From Agriotes lineatus (lineage: Eukaryota > Arthropoda > Insecta > Coleoptera > Elateridae): a stretch of 64,000 bases of DNA. Location: contig CALNHX010002786.1 of the NCBI GenBank assembly GCA_940337035.1, forward strand, positions 62,001 through 126,000, read 5' to 3'. The notes under the pieces are model-generated. The model did not search any database and was not told the DNA's origin. It saw only the letters and a program-made list of their open reading frames with translations. Both the position numbers and the translations under genes were made by a program. Position 1 is the first letter of the stretch. Every line of letters starts with the position of its first letter. Below, piece by piece: positions 1 to 12,400 of the stretch.

Positions 1-207
1 CCGGTTGACCGGTTGACCGGTTTCAAAACCGAACATAGCATGTTTTAAAATATTACTAAAAGGAACTAAATTATCCAGCTATTGTCCTTTGTGAAGTTCG
101 CATTACAAGAATTATTAACACGGAATAAAGTATACCAAGTATGCAATGATAAAAAGATATATTAACTGTATAGCTACAGGTAAAACAAATATATTTTTTA
201 TCATATA

Positions 208-781
208 CAGTGTGTTTCACTTCTCACATTCACACCCCTGCATAGTCCTTATGTTTTTCTGATCGACTTGAAATATTAGTCACCATTTAAATTAACTATT
301 TTTATAACTTTTAAATATTTTACCTCCCCCCCGTAACCCACTGCAACAAAAAAAAAATGAAAAAGCATAGTAGGCCTGGTTAACGTTACTAAATAAAGTT
401 AATCAGAATCACAAAAATAGTCGAAATGTAAATTATTATTTAACTTGCTATTTACATTTACAGGAACATAAACTGACAGCTCATAAATGAGAGACAACCA
501 TTGAAATTTAATTCGTTTAGATTAAAATATTATTCATTATCAAAAATAATCAAATTGACAATTTTTTAAATTTTGAGCAACTTTTTTTTAATAACATTTT
601 AGATAAAACCGAGCCAACTACGTTTTTTTAATTTTCCGTATCCGTTTTTCACCGCAGTAGGCTGCTAGTTTGTAGTAAGATTATTTAAATAGTGTAAAAA
701 TAGCTCTCTTAAAATTTCAAATCGATCATAAAATAAATAAGGAAGATATAGGGCTGCAAAGATAATAAGTGAAACACACTG
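208..781. mobile_element. TA-flanked MITE, Tc1/mariner type
   Basis: The two ends are inverted copies of CAGTGTGTTTCACTT, and each is flanked directly by TA (206-207 and 782-783), the target duplication of Tc1/mariner transposons. No transposase frame is visible in the 574 bp between them, so this is a non-autonomous copy. The interior is AT-rich with short homopolymers. Superfamily assignment rests on the TA target and the CAGTG-type end only. Confidence 0.7.
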
Positions 782-1420
782 TATAACAAATGTTTTACTT
801 ACAAGTTTACAATACTACTAAATTTATGAGAAACACGTTTTACAAAATTGTATCGAGATATTTCATGTCTACCTAACTGCACAATTTTGGCTTCCATGAA
901 TTGTATCTATTTACATTTCGACAATAGAATTGAGTTTTACACACGTATCGCCTTGCATTTCTAACACTTTAAAAAACGAACGAGTGTATATTAGGGTATG
1001 GAGATGAATTTTCCCGTTGTAAATTTGGAATGAAATTCGCAAGTGTTGTTCGTTCTTGCTGCGCTGTCAGTTTTCACAACCAATATTTCTGAAGGAAACG
1101 TGGACTTATTTTTAATGTAGTTATCAACTAAACAGCCAATAGACTGAATAACTCTCGAGTCATCCGGTTTTTAGCTAATAAAATCTACGAAGCAATTCCC
1201 TACTTCTGTTGCTGGAAGAAATGTTAAGCCAAATAAATGTATTATCCACGTTCCATCCCTATTATGTGAATTTACCAATAATTAAAAATGCTACCTAAAT
1301 GGCAGTTTTTGATCTGACTACCTGCAGGCATTGTGCGCAGTTCAGTAGGAGATTAAACAACCCTTTTAATGAGTAAACTACCTGTCGCTAGTCGGTGCGC
1401 AGTTCGAGTGCCACCCTTTT
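782..1420. other. AT-rich non-coding stretch, nothing recognised
   Basis: I see no convincing coding frame, RNA gene or repeat boundary between the mariner-type MITE and the satellite array that follows. The last 40 bp lead directly into the first satellite unit. Confidence 0.4.
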
Positions 1421-2466
1421 AATATAAATACCAGATATTGAAGAATTGCTCGAACTGCTTTTCAATAATTTTAAATTGGGAATATTAAACCCCAATTGCC
1501 TCATGCACCAAGTAACAATTTCCTACACAAAAATATAAATTTTAGGGCGCTAAAGTAATCTCTAGAAGACGTCTTAACACCAAACATTCAGAATTATGAC
1601 GCTAAAGCCTATTAGAGTGTTTTTAGCAGCTTAAGGTACTACAGAAGGCAGTAGACGTTAGCCGGAGCATCTTCCCCTGTGGATTTTCCATTCGCAATTA
1701 CTGATTCTTTTAATATAAATGCCAGATATTGAAGAATTGCTCGAACTGCTTTTCAATAATTTTAAATTGGGAATATTAAACCCCAATTGCCTCATGCACC
1801 AAGTAACAATTTCCTACACAAAAATACAAATTTCAGAACGCTAAACTAATCTCTAGAAGACGTATTAACATCTAACATTCAGAATTATGACGCTAAAGCC
1901 TCTTAGAGAGTGTTTTTAGCAGCTTAAAGTACTACAGAAGGCAGTAGACGTTAGCCGGAGCATCCTTTGCTGTAGATTTTCTAATCGCTATTACGTATTT
2001 TTCTGATATAAATACCAGATATTGAAGAATTGCTAGAGCTGCTTTCCGATAATTGAAAATTCGGCATATTAACACCCCCAATTGCCTCATGCACCAAGTA
2101 ACAATTTCCTAAATATAAATACAAATGTCAGGACGCTAAAATAATCTGTAGAGCACGTATTAACATCAAACATACATAATTATGACGCTAAAGTCACTCA
2201 GAGAGTGTTTTTAGCAGTTTAAGATACTACAGAAGGCAGTAGACGTTACCCGGAGCAGCTTCCCCTGTGGATTTTTTATTCGCGATTACAGATTCTTTTG
2301 ATATAAATACCAGATATTGAAGAATTGCTAAAACTGCTTTTCGATAATTTTTAATTGGGAATATTAACACCCCCAATTACCTCATGCACCAAGTAACAAT
2401 TTCCTAAATATAAATACAAATTTCAGGAAGCTAAAATAATCTCTAGAAGACGTATTAACATCAAAA
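1421..2466. repeat. tandem satellite, about 293-bp unit, 3.6 copies
   Basis: Four successive units begin with the shared motif TATAAATACCAGATATTGAA at about 1421, 1712, 2005 and 2300, giving periods of 291, 293 and 295 bp. The last unit is cut off near 2466. Further landmarks recur in each unit: the CCTCATGCACCAAGTAACAA block, a GACGCTAAAG block, and an ACAGAAGGCAGTAGACGTTA block. Units differ by scattered substitutions and small indels, as expected for an old local satellite. No open frame is conserved between copies. Confidence 0.9.
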
Positions 2467-4545
2467 CTATAAATTATAGGTTATGGTTAAATGTATTTTT
2501 TATTTCGAACTGACTTAAGCAAAAATAAATAAAAGTTGCCAGGTAACAATAACGCAAATTTTAAAAATTACGCTTTTGCGTTGTCCAACCCAGTAGTAAA
2601 AAAAAAAAAACAATTGAAATTCAACAGTGCTACCATAAAACGTCATTTTTGACAATTCGGGACTATAGTGAATAGAGTTTATGCAAAAAATATAAGATGC
2701 TTTGATGTCAGTATGACATGACGTCTTGGCAATGTAAATTTTGGCGCCCAAGCTTCAGGGTTGGCAGCGCAATTACGACAAAAATAAATACATGCACACT
2801 TTTTTGCTTGAGAAAAAGATGGCACCTTACAGTATGTCTTGGTATAGCCCCTATATTCACATATAGTAGCGACAACGATTGATGTTGCCGCTGGGGCAAA
2901 ATCACGTTGGTATCCCTTAAGGCCTTAGCATATTTAAAAATCTGGTGTGATACACTCACACAACTTCCTTTTACAGTGATCTTATAATTAGTCAAAAATT
3001 TCATTTTTAATTTTTAACCATTTGTTAAAAATTTTCAAAAATTACAAATTCTACAAAAACGGTACAAAATCGAGTGTTAGTTGAAGAGACAAATTTTCTC
3101 TAGAATTTTAAGGTGAATTCAAAAATGTAATAATATACCGGGTGTTTTATTTAAAATAGGAGTTAATAAAAAAAATAGAAAAAAAAACAAAAGAAACCCT
3201 TAAATTCGATTAAGGTCACTAAATCACGTTAGCTACGCTAACACAGGTAGGGAAACACCATTTGACAAGTTTAAAAAACGAGTTTGTCAGTGTCAAATTT
3301 ACCATAGGCGCTACTAGTAAGGTCATAAATAATTTTTCTTATTAGTAATATATCCTTCGAATGCGATGCCACAATCCTTTCTCTAGGTTGTAAGTTATGC
3401 AGATCATCGTTTTTAACCGCAATTTAAAATGTTTTTCGTCTACTGACCCTGAAACTTGAAGATCTGAAGAAATATTAAAGGTATTTTTTACGATTACAGG
3501 TTATTTGCCTAAATTATGCCCTGAAGAGATGATTGTGATCTCGGATTCCCTAGTTCTCCCGACGAATTTTGTCAAAACGTATATATATATAGTATTATGG
3601 TTTGTATTTGCTACGTTAAAGGTTGCCTGAACAACAGCAACGTGAACGTGAGGTGCCGAATTATTGGAATGCAGCGAGCGGTACAAAATATTTGCTGAAG
3701 CTTTATATTTGTGATAATTATTTCTAAAAACCTAAAGAGATAAAAGTTAATAAAAACCTTCAGCAACTTATGCTCTTATTTTATTGTAACAATTATTGTT
3801 AAAAATGCTTTTTATTTTAATTTATTAATTATTTAGGCTATGTTAATATGATTGAAATTGTTTATATGCTTGGTAATAAATTATTTAATAGTCGTCAAGA
3901 AGTATATAAATAATTTCAATCATATTAGCAATACCGTAAATAAAATACTAATTTATTTTCTGGGTTTAAATTTCCCGCGTTCCCATTTAGTTGCCGCACA
4001 TCTCGGCAGACGGCGCAAAACGATGACAACTTTTATTGAGAAGTTTCCATTTTATCTGATTATATTTCCTATGGGTTTGCCCCATGATGTCGCTACTATT
4101 TGTAATAGAGGGACTATATGTCTTGGTTATGTTGGCACAATATGGGAAGCTTGTGTTTGTATCTATATCCTTCAAGATCACTGGTTGTAGAATAGTTTGA
4201 ACAAAAATACGATAATTTTGAACTGTTGGTGCTATATTTTTTCCTAATGCGGTTGGCCACTCTGCTCTCTAAATAGTGGAACGCAACCAGTGTTTTCAGA
4301 TTCCGGGAATAATTACAAATTTGGTAAATTTAAAGCAGTTTGTGCGAGACGATTTTTACAGAGTCGCAAGTCGCAAATTTCGCGATTTACTAGTTTGCAA
4401 AAAACATTATTTTCCCTCAAGCCATAACCACCGATCACCGTGGCCATTTCGCGTTCTAGTAATCACGGTCAGGGCACCGGCCACCGGGGAAACAAAAACT
4501 TGATGAAATATTTGTTTTGTCAAGAAAATGTGTAGTGTAATCAAG
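2467..4545. other. intergenic or intronic DNA with one dispersed repeat
   Basis: The stretch 2932-3180 is a reverse-complement copy of 50440-50690 inside the ELMO intron, including a CCGGGTGTTTTATTTAAAAT block, so it is a dispersed repeat. A short imperfect hairpin lies at 3848-3923. The short open frames here have no recognisable domains and I do not call them genes. Confidence 0.45.
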
Positions 4546-6028
4546 TAAAGTAGGTTTTTTTCCTATAAAAATTTTCAAGGTCTGGATAAAATTGGCAAAA
4601 CTGCTTTTTTTAAATTATTAGAAAATTTATTTTCGTCAGGTTTTTCTGTAAACGACTTGTGTCATTATGACATTTAAATTAAATTGTCAGCTTTTCTTTT
4701 TTGAAAATGAATATGCGTAAAAAACGGAATCTTTTAAAATTAAATGTAAAAAAAACAATAGGGGACTTCTCCTGAAATACGCCCTTGAAACAAGTGAGAA
4801 AAAAGTTCTACCCTAGTGTTGTCTTTTGCTACCAGTGACACCAATATAATGGCAAGAATAACTCTAAATTACTAGTTACTATTGAATGTTACTAGTTAGG
4901 TTGGCATGTACAAGTACATCATAACCTGACTTTCAGTCAAATAAAGCACATAGTGTTTTATTTATGCTACTTCTATAGTAAATAACTATTATAGTATCAA
5001 TTAAGCAACTAGTAATAAAATAATTTAAAGTTTATTATAGAAAAATACAAGTAGAAACAATCAAGTAACCAAAGGTTTCTCAAAATTGACCAAAAAACAA
5101 ATCACACTTAAATATATTTGATATCAGCGGTAACATGGAAATCTGAATTGGTTTTGCTAATAACTACTAAAAAAGTGTTGATCCTTTAGATTGCTCGTTC
5201 AACATGGATACGCCCCTTAGCAATTCGTTTCATCAATATTTCCTTCCCTCCTGTCAATCTAGATCTACCCGCAAGAAATGGGGGTATAAGTAATTTATAG
5301 TTGTTTTCATTACCACAAAACTCTAACCATAAAAAAACATTTTGCGAGGTTTGTTTTTGGTTTAGGAAATGGATGGTATCGCAGCGTTTTCAACTTCGTA
5401 GACGTGGATGTGTTACTACAATCCTTGTAAAAGCATTTTGGCATTTTGTGGTATTTCTAAAAGCATAAAATGAATGATTACACATCACTACTCTTTTACA
5501 ACTAGCAAATAACACAAAATAAAAGTATGTATTGAGTTCAAGAACTTACTTTGGGATTACAAGGAACAGAATCAGAAAGCAAAAAACAAAAACAAATACA
5601 GAAAGTCAGGTTATATTGTATTTGTACATGCCAACTTAACTAGTAATATTCAATAGTAACTAGTAATTTAGAGTTATTCTTGCCATTATATTGGTGTCAC
5701 TGGTAGCAAAAGACAACACTAGGGTAGAATCATTCTGTCTCATGCTATCTTAAAGAGAAGTCCCCTATTCTGAAGTGTGTAGAGGAACTATTGGATCTAC
5801 AGCCTAACATGCCAGAAGAAGGACTTTACGAAAAATTACCTAAAAACAGTTTTTAAATTTCCCATCAATTTTTAGTTCTAAAAAGTTACTGAAACAAATT
5901 CTACCAACATATTTTTTTTAAACAGTGAACTCTATTGTGTTCACTGTTTTTAAATGAATCCAAGTAATGCCAACATAAACCCTAAATTCTTTAACCTTCA
6001 AAATTTTTATAGGAAAAAACGTACTTTA
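4546..6028 (-). mobile_element. MITE copy A, interrupted by another element
   Basis: The ends are inverted copies of a roughly 33-bp TIR (TAAAGTACGTTTTTTCCTAT and onward). The same family occurs in opposite orientation and uninterrupted at 11932-12400. Removing the nested element at 4760-5766 leaves 476 bp, matching the 469 bp of copy B. No coding capacity is seen. Superfamily unknown. Confidence 0.7.
4760..5766. mobile_element. DNA element with about 170-bp TIRs nested in MITE A
   Basis: The ends AGGGGACTTCTC and GAGAAGTCCCCT are inverted. Inverted similarity continues for about 170 bp on each side, through blocks such as AAAGACAACACTAGGGTAGA, with one insertion difference. Copy B of the host MITE (around 12190) shows the uninterrupted target, which supports a discrete 1007-bp insertion. 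I could not define a clean target duplication. The interior has no convincing transposase frame. Confidence 0.7.
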
Positions 6029-6142
6029 ATTAACATTCTTTCAAAAAAATAAAGTTGTTATTATTAAGTTGTTCCCTGGGCTGCAACTTTTAACAAGGCC
6101 GACTATATTAAATGTAAAACATAAAGGCCTTCCCAAACTGTA

Positions 6143-6521
6143 CAGAGCCAGTAGATATAGAGAGTACCGCCACGTCCGCCATGTTTATTCCTCTGACATA
6201 TGCGTCACTTTGAGGTTTGTAACACAATTCCGTCAACGTGACGTTTGTTGGCAATCCAAAACTTTACTTAAAATTGGCAAGACTGTAAGTCTATGTCAAA
6301 TTCGAGGTTAGCAGGTTAGTTTTTGCGTCAGTTTTGACACAAACTGGCGCAAAACATAACCTGCTAACCTCGAATTTGACATAGACTTACAGTCTTGCCA
6401 ATTTCAAGTAAAATTTTAGACATATCTCATTCAGTCATTGCTGGTGGGAACAAAAATGGCGGCGCTGGCAGCATTTTCACGGATCAAAGAATGGCGGTAC
6501 TCTCTATATCTACTGGCTCTG
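6143..6521. mobile_element. hAT-like MITE inside the P-element left TIR
   Basis: The element starts CAGAGCCAGTAGATATAGAG and ends with its reverse complement. It is flanked by perfect 8-bp duplications AAACTGTA (6135-6142 and 6522-6529). The right TIR of the same P element, read in reverse complement near 12812, has the same sequence without the insertion, a direct empty site. An 8-bp TSD with CAGAG ends is characteristic of hAT transposons. The centre is a further inverted repeat at 6262-6412. Confidence 0.85.
6262..6412. repeat. palindromic repeat nested in the hAT MITE
   Basis: Two arms of about 60 bp carry the motif GTCAAATTCGAGGTTAGCAG and its reverse complement around a short centre with GTCAGTTTTGACACAAACTG. 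The same core recurs in hairpins at about 32.2 kb and 39.0 kb. Confidence 0.8.
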
Positions 6522-6672
6522 AAACTGTACACTCGCTTGCGCCATCTGCTAACAAATTTGCAAACTATATTCCCTCTGAAATTTAAATATTCGAATATTG
6601 CCTAGGAACAGACCCAAAAAATTCTTCCTTCATATTTGAAAGATTACATTTTTGGTAGTGGTCTCTTTCACA

Positions 6673-9271
6673 ATGGGTAGGAAATGCTTTCTTTGCCATA
6701 ATAAAAATGCACCTTTCTTTCAAATACCAAGCGAATTAGAAATTCGAGAAAAGTGGCTCAAATTCTTACACGAAATTTGTGGTAGGTACAAGAAAAAACT
6801 CATGAGCTTTGTATTTATTTAAACAACTCAATTTATATTACAGATATAAGTAAAATTACAGATCTTACAGTATTGTGTACAAAGCACTTTAGAGAACAAG
6901 AAATTGATACTAGTTTTAAATATTATCGTTTAAAAAAAGGATCAGTACCGTCTATTTTTGTAAGTTAAATTGTCTGTTTATTTATCACTACCCATACCAA
7001 ACAGTCTCTACATTTTAGAATTTTGTTAATTCACAAAGCTGTTCAAAAGCCCAACCCAGGATCGAAAATTATGAACCAGTTTCAGTAAACTCGACATCTT
7101 CCAATGATATAGCTACCCTTCAGGAACAAATCAACGCTCTTACACTAGATTTGCAAAACACCACTCTAAAATATAAAAATTGTTTATCAGAACTTAGGGA
7201 TATACAAAAATATGTCAATAACAATTTACCAACTTTTGAATCCTTAAAGAAAATTATTGACGATGCAGAAAACTCAAACGTAAAGGCTGTATTTTTGATG
7301 GACTGCATTCAAAATTATCCCAGAAAGAACCCAAAATGGTCAGAATTAACAGTACGAATGTGTACTGTTTGGAGGTTCTGTTCTCCTAAAGGTTACGGAT
7401 TCTGCCGAAAGAACTTGACTGTACTGCCATCAAAAACAACTATTTCGCGTTATCTTGGCACGTTTAATGGACAAAACGAACTAATTGCACAACGTCTACA
7501 GGCTGAGATTAAACAGATGAAACACCCAACACAAAGGATCTGTTCATTAATAGTCGATGACATGGTCATAAAAGAAAAAATGAGTTATAGTCGTACAGAA
7601 GATCGAATTTATGGTCTTGATACATGTAGCACAAGTTTTGCTGGCCAAACTCCCATCATCGCTAACAAGATGTTATGTTTTGTGGTACAAGGATTGTCAA
7701 GCAGGTTTATCATTCCGGCAGGATATTTCTTTCACGCTTCGCTAACAACCGATGTTTATTATTCTTTGACAATGAGGGTACTAAAACTTTTAACTGACTG
7801 TGGATTCATTGTCCTAAGGCTTGTAACTGATAATTTTTCGTCGAATACTGCACTTTTTAAAATGCTAAGTGGAGGATCATCAATTCAAAATCAAATCGAA
7901 CACCCGTTTCTTTCACCTTTACCGTTTTTTTTATCTTTTGATTTTTGCCATGCACTGAAAAACGCTAGGAATTTATTTCTGGATCGTGATATGTGTTCAT
8001 CACAAGGAATTATCTCTTCTTCATATTTAAAAAAATTATATAACCTGCAAAAGGATCTACCAATTAAGCCTGTCCGTTATTTGACAAGAAAACACTTACA
8101 TCCTACAAGTTTTGAGAAAATGAATGTTTTAAGAGCCATACAAGTATTTACTCCTGCTGTAACTGCTTCATTAAAATTTTTAAAAGAAGCCGAAGATGAA
8201 CGTTTTATTGGCATTGATGCTACAGTGTTGTACATGGAAAACATGTACCACTTCTTCCAAGTGCACAATGTTTCAAATAGGTACCAATGCATTCGCACTT
8301 TAAATAGCGATATTGCACCTTACGTTCATGTTTCCGATGAAAGGCTACACTGGCTAAATATTACATTTCCGAGTTACATAGATGAAATACAAAACAGTTC
8401 TGTCAGTAGAGGCATGCAAGAATTAACAGATGAGACAGCGCATGCTTTAAAATTTACAGCACAAAGTACATATTTATGTATAAAGTTTCTGCTTCAACAA
8501 GCAGGATTTTATTATGTATTAAGCCGGTCATTTAGTTCCGATGCCGTGGAAGCAACCTTTTCACATGTTCGTCTCAAATGTGGTTCCAATGATACTGTGG
8601 ATGCAAGATCGGCAGAATATTCATTACGACAAATCTTGCGTTGTGGGGTGGTTAAGGCTTCGTCTTCATCCAATACAGCTGAAAATGTAAGCTTTGTAAG
8701 CTGTGCACCACTTGAATCGAGTCTCTTGGCAACACCTAATAACACGGAAGAGCTGTTACTACCAATGGAAGTAAGAGTTCAAATTCAAAATTTACAAAAA
8801 AATAGTGTACCTGATGCCACTATTTATTCTGCTTCTGTAGCATTTGTAGCGGGCTACATAATTAGGAAAGTGGAACAGAAATTTGTATGCGATGATTGCA
8901 TTTCGCCATTACTGACCAAGACAGTTCCGGGGCATCTGCTTCGATTAATTAGTTTACAAGATCGTGGAGGTTTGATATATCCTCATGGAGTTTTTGTAGG
9001 AATTGTGAAAAGGATTTCAGATCTAATACAGGAACTTTTGCCTTTTATACAATGTAATAAAACCTGTAATCAACTCACTGAGCTGATCGAACCATCTATA
9101 AAACACAATCCTTTACTTTCTTGTTCACTGCATAAGAAGGAACTATGTACTACAATAATCCAAACAGTAGCAAAGCCTGTTCTTGACAATATATGCTTAG
9201 AACGCACTGATTCTGTAAAAAGAAAAATCGTTTGTAACAAACCGCTCAGTAGAAAAGTTCTAAAATTGTAA
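6673..9271 (+). CDS. THAP-domain P-element-like transposase (3 exons, 825 aa)
   Basis: Coding exons are 6673-6781, 6844-6959 and 7019-9271, joined by GT-AG introns of 62 and 59 bp whose phases agree, giving one frame of 825 codons. Exons 1-2 encode a THAP DNA-binding domain: MGRKCFLC start, W near residue 29, CTKHF in exon 2, and the closing SVPSIF motif (family AVPTIF). After a short coiled region comes the P-type catalytic region: VDDM (D near 254), VTDN (D near 346), and FDFCHALKNARNLF, which matches the DPPHLLKN-type box of P/THAP9 transposases. A C-terminal HVRLKCGSNDT block follows. No internal stop is present, so the protein may be functional. Somatic retention of an intron, as in the Drosophila P element, cannot be judged here. 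The internal ATG-less frame from 7151 is only part of exon 3. Confidence 0.88.
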
Positions 9272-9690
9272 AACTGTTTATTAATAAGTTTTTCATTAAT
9301 ATATTTATGTTTAACCATGGCTAACTAAAATTTATATAGCAAAGCTATCACGGCTATTCCATAAGTGTCACTTTCATTGTTGTAAAATGTTCTTATGACA
9401 ATTGCCAACGCGTACGGTTTTTGGCGCCATCAGGTGGTGAAATACAGCACCTAAATCTGGTTCTGGTTGTTGTCTTTACTAAAGATATTTTTTAGGTTAT
9501 AAACGGTTTTAAAATAAATGTTTGTAAAACCTACAAAAATGGAATTTGGATAACTTAAGTCTGCACGATCTTGAATTTTAACTGTTAAATGTGCAGGTAA
9601 TTCGACATCTTTGTTTTGAGTTATGCTTGATGTAGTTGGAAATGCTGCAGAACTAGTGAAGTTACTATAATGTGCAATTTTTGAGGATGG
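9272..9690. other. 3' flank of the transposase gene
   Basis: AT-rich sequence between the intact transposase stop and the first recognisable part of the inverted decayed copy. No gene is seen. It probably holds the 3' untranslated regions of both convergent transposase copies. Confidence 0.4.
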
Positions 9691-11840
9691 CAGTCTTCAT
9701 AATACCACAGCGTAATAGCAGACAAAGAGCATGCCCAGTAATTCGAGCATTGTTGCGCCATTTGAAGCAACTTTCTATTGCATGTGTGCAATCATTGCCT
9801 CCACTGCATCCGAACTAAATGAACCTGTTAATACATAGTAAAAACCAGCTTCTTGAAGTAAAAATGTGATGTATAATGATGTACTTTTAGCAGTCAATTT
9901 CAAGACGTGAGTTTTTCATTGGATAAACCTCGCAAACCAACAGATGCAGAAGAATTTTGCATAGGATCGATATAGTTCTGAAGTATTACGTCCAATCAAT
10001 AGTCTTTCGTCAGAAACATGAACCAACGGTGCAGTGCTGCTATCTAATTTTTGCAGAAATTGTTCTATTACACACATTATGAATCTGGAAAAAGTCGTAT
10101 ATGCTTTCTAAACATTTCACAGTAGATGCTGTTGACATTTTGAAATTCAATTTGTCCTGCTTTTAAAAACTGTAAAGAGGCAGTGGCAGTGGGTGAAAAA
10201 ATCTGAACAGCATGAAATATATAAATTTTTTCAAAATCTGATGAGTACAAATTCTTTTTCGTTAAGTACCGTACAAGCTTACTTAAAAGGTAGTCCATTT
10301 TGCAGATCATGTACAGGTTTTAGGAAAGGATGTTCCATGTAGTTTTTTAGAATTCCACCACAAAAATCTAAATCTAAAAATTATTTGCAACAATTCTTAG
10401 AACAACGAAACCACAGTCAGAAGACTTAAGTACTCTCATTGTTAACGAGTAAAAGTAATTAATTCTCAAAGAAGAATGAAAAAAATATCGTGCTGGAATG
10501 ATGTATCTTGTTGACAATCCATGTACTTACATATAACATAACAACACATTTTGTTTGCTATTTGAGGTTTATTGCAAACGGTTGTATATTGAGTATTATC
10601 TACACCATAGATGCAATCTTCAGATTTGCTATACTGCACTTTCTCCTTAATTGACATATTGTCAATAATTAAGAAGCAAATTCTTTCTGCTGGAACTGTT
10701 AATTAGGCGACTTTAGCCATTAAACGTTGCTTAATTAATTCATCTGAACAATTACAGTCACCAAGATACCATAACAATGTTTTTGATGGCAAACTCGCTA
10801 AATGGTTTCTGCAGTGCTGATATCCTTTAGGAGAGCGAAATCTCCATACTGTACACATATGAATCGAAACTTCTGACTAACGAGGAGCTTTTTTTATCAT
10901 AATTAAGAACAATTTTTGCACGAAATTCTGCTTTTTTGTCTCCATCGTCAGCATCTTGGAATATTTTATGGAAAACATTTAATTTGCCCCAATTTTTCTG
11001 TATATCATTCTAAGTGGTTTTATTTTTAATAAACTTTGAATAATTAACACTAATCCGCTTTAGCTTTAAAGTCAACATTTTAATAGTAGGTACATATACT
11101 GAAGATCTGCAATTTGGGCTGGAGATATAAGTTCAGCTTGGGTTTCTTTAGAATGGTTTTTGTAAATGTTCTTGTTCTTATTTAATTTCAAAATTAGGTA
11201 AAATTTGCTAAAAAATGTACATAATGGTACCTACTTCTAATTAATGTGATAAAAAATATGTATTATCTACAGTTCCAGTTGGTGTAGCGTTTTTAATCAA
11301 ACAAGTATTTTTGTCAAGTACTTTTAGAGAATTCTCATCGAAATGGTTAATACACAAAGTAGAGTATTCAATAAGTTTAGAAATATATGTAATACATGAA
11401 TAATAAATATTATAAATAAAGGTAATTTAATTAGTTTTATTATTAATTAACACGTTGAAGGACAGTTGCCGACTTCATATAGGGTTGTGTTGTGATACAC
11501 TGCGATGCTTATCAGCGTTCTGCACAAGTAGGAGCAAAGAGGTAGATAACTGTAAGAGAGCTGTTTGGGGCAAATAACTCGTGTTTGTGTGACACTGATA
11601 TGACTGTGTACGTACCAGTGGTGACAGTAACAACTGGATTATGTACTATTATTTTATATGGAAAATTAGATGCAGTGCAGCGTTCAGTTATACTGGTAGA
11701 TACAATTAAGGACGCTGCTCAGCGTTAGTGTCCTTCAACGTGTTAACAATATCACTCCTGAATTAGCTTTGAGCCATTTGGTACGTATCTGCATATCGCT
11801 TGGAAATTCAAAAAGTGGTTTGTTTGGATTTCCACAGGTA
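9690..11840 (-). pseudogene. decayed second P-element transposase, opposite orientation
   Basis: On the minus strand, fragments line up in order with the intact transposase. They are a THAP start near 11840-11750 (FEFPSDMQIRTKWLKA-like), an SPKGY block near 10830, IKEKVQYSKSEDCIYGV near 10650, and VRYLTKKNLYSSDFEKI near 10280. Last is FLLQEAGFYYVL with SFSSDAVEA near 9840. Stops and frameshifts separate the pieces, so no protein can be made. A TTAA-flanked MITE at 11450 interrupts it further. Divergence from the intact copy is large, pointing to an older relative rather than a recent duplication. Confidence 0.8.
11450..11742. mobile_element. piggyBac-type MITE with TTAA target
   Basis: The ends CACGTTGAAGGACA and its reverse complement are flanked by TTAA on both sides (11446-11449 and 11743-11746), the piggyBac target. 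The 293-bp element has no coding frame. It sits inside the decayed transposase copy. Confidence 0.75.
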
Positions 11841-11931
11841 AACCACTTTCTAACCATTTTAAATAGCTTTGAAAGAACCTGTTTTTATAAAAATTACTGA
11901 CTCAAACTACGGCAATATGAATTTGAGGATA

Positions 11932-12400
11932 TAAAGTGCGTTTTTTTCCTATAAAAATTTTCAAGGTCAAAGAATTTAGGGTTTATGTTGGTATAACTTG
12001 GATTCCTTTAAAAAATGTATGTTGGTAAAATTTGTTTTAGTAACTTTATAGAACTAAAAATTGGTGGGAAATTTAAAATCTGGCATTAAAGTTCTATGTA
12101 CATCAAAAGCTCTTGCTAATCTTTCGTAAACGTCTTCTTCTGGTGTGTTAAGATGCAGATCCAACAGTTCCTCTACACACTTCAGAAATGCTTATTTACA
12201 TTTAATTTTAAAAGATTTCGTTTTTTACGCGTATTCAGTTTCAAAAAAGAAAAACTGACAATTTAATTTTAAATGTCAAAGTGACAAAAGTCGTTTACAG
12301 AAAAACCTGACGAAAATAAATATTCTAATAATTTTAAAAAAGCAGTTTTGCCAATTTTATCTTGACCTTGAAAATTTTTATAGGCAAAAAACGTACTTTA
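11932..12400 (+). mobile_element. MITE copy B (same family as 4546-6028)
   Basis: The inverted ends TAAAGTGCG... and ...CGTACTTTA carry the internal TIR block CCTATAAAAATTTTCAAGGT. The body matches copy A in reverse orientation and preserves the uninterrupted site that received the nested element in copy A. Confidence 0.75.

Noticed and set aside
3501..3686. Possible exon after GATTACAG
   Set aside because: The acceptor and phase resemble the lola exons, but neither strand encodes zinc fingers or another known motif.
4757..5769. Clean target duplication for the nested 1-kb element
   Set aside because: Flanks read AAT and ATT, and the empty site does not decide the boundary. The TSD is left unresolved.
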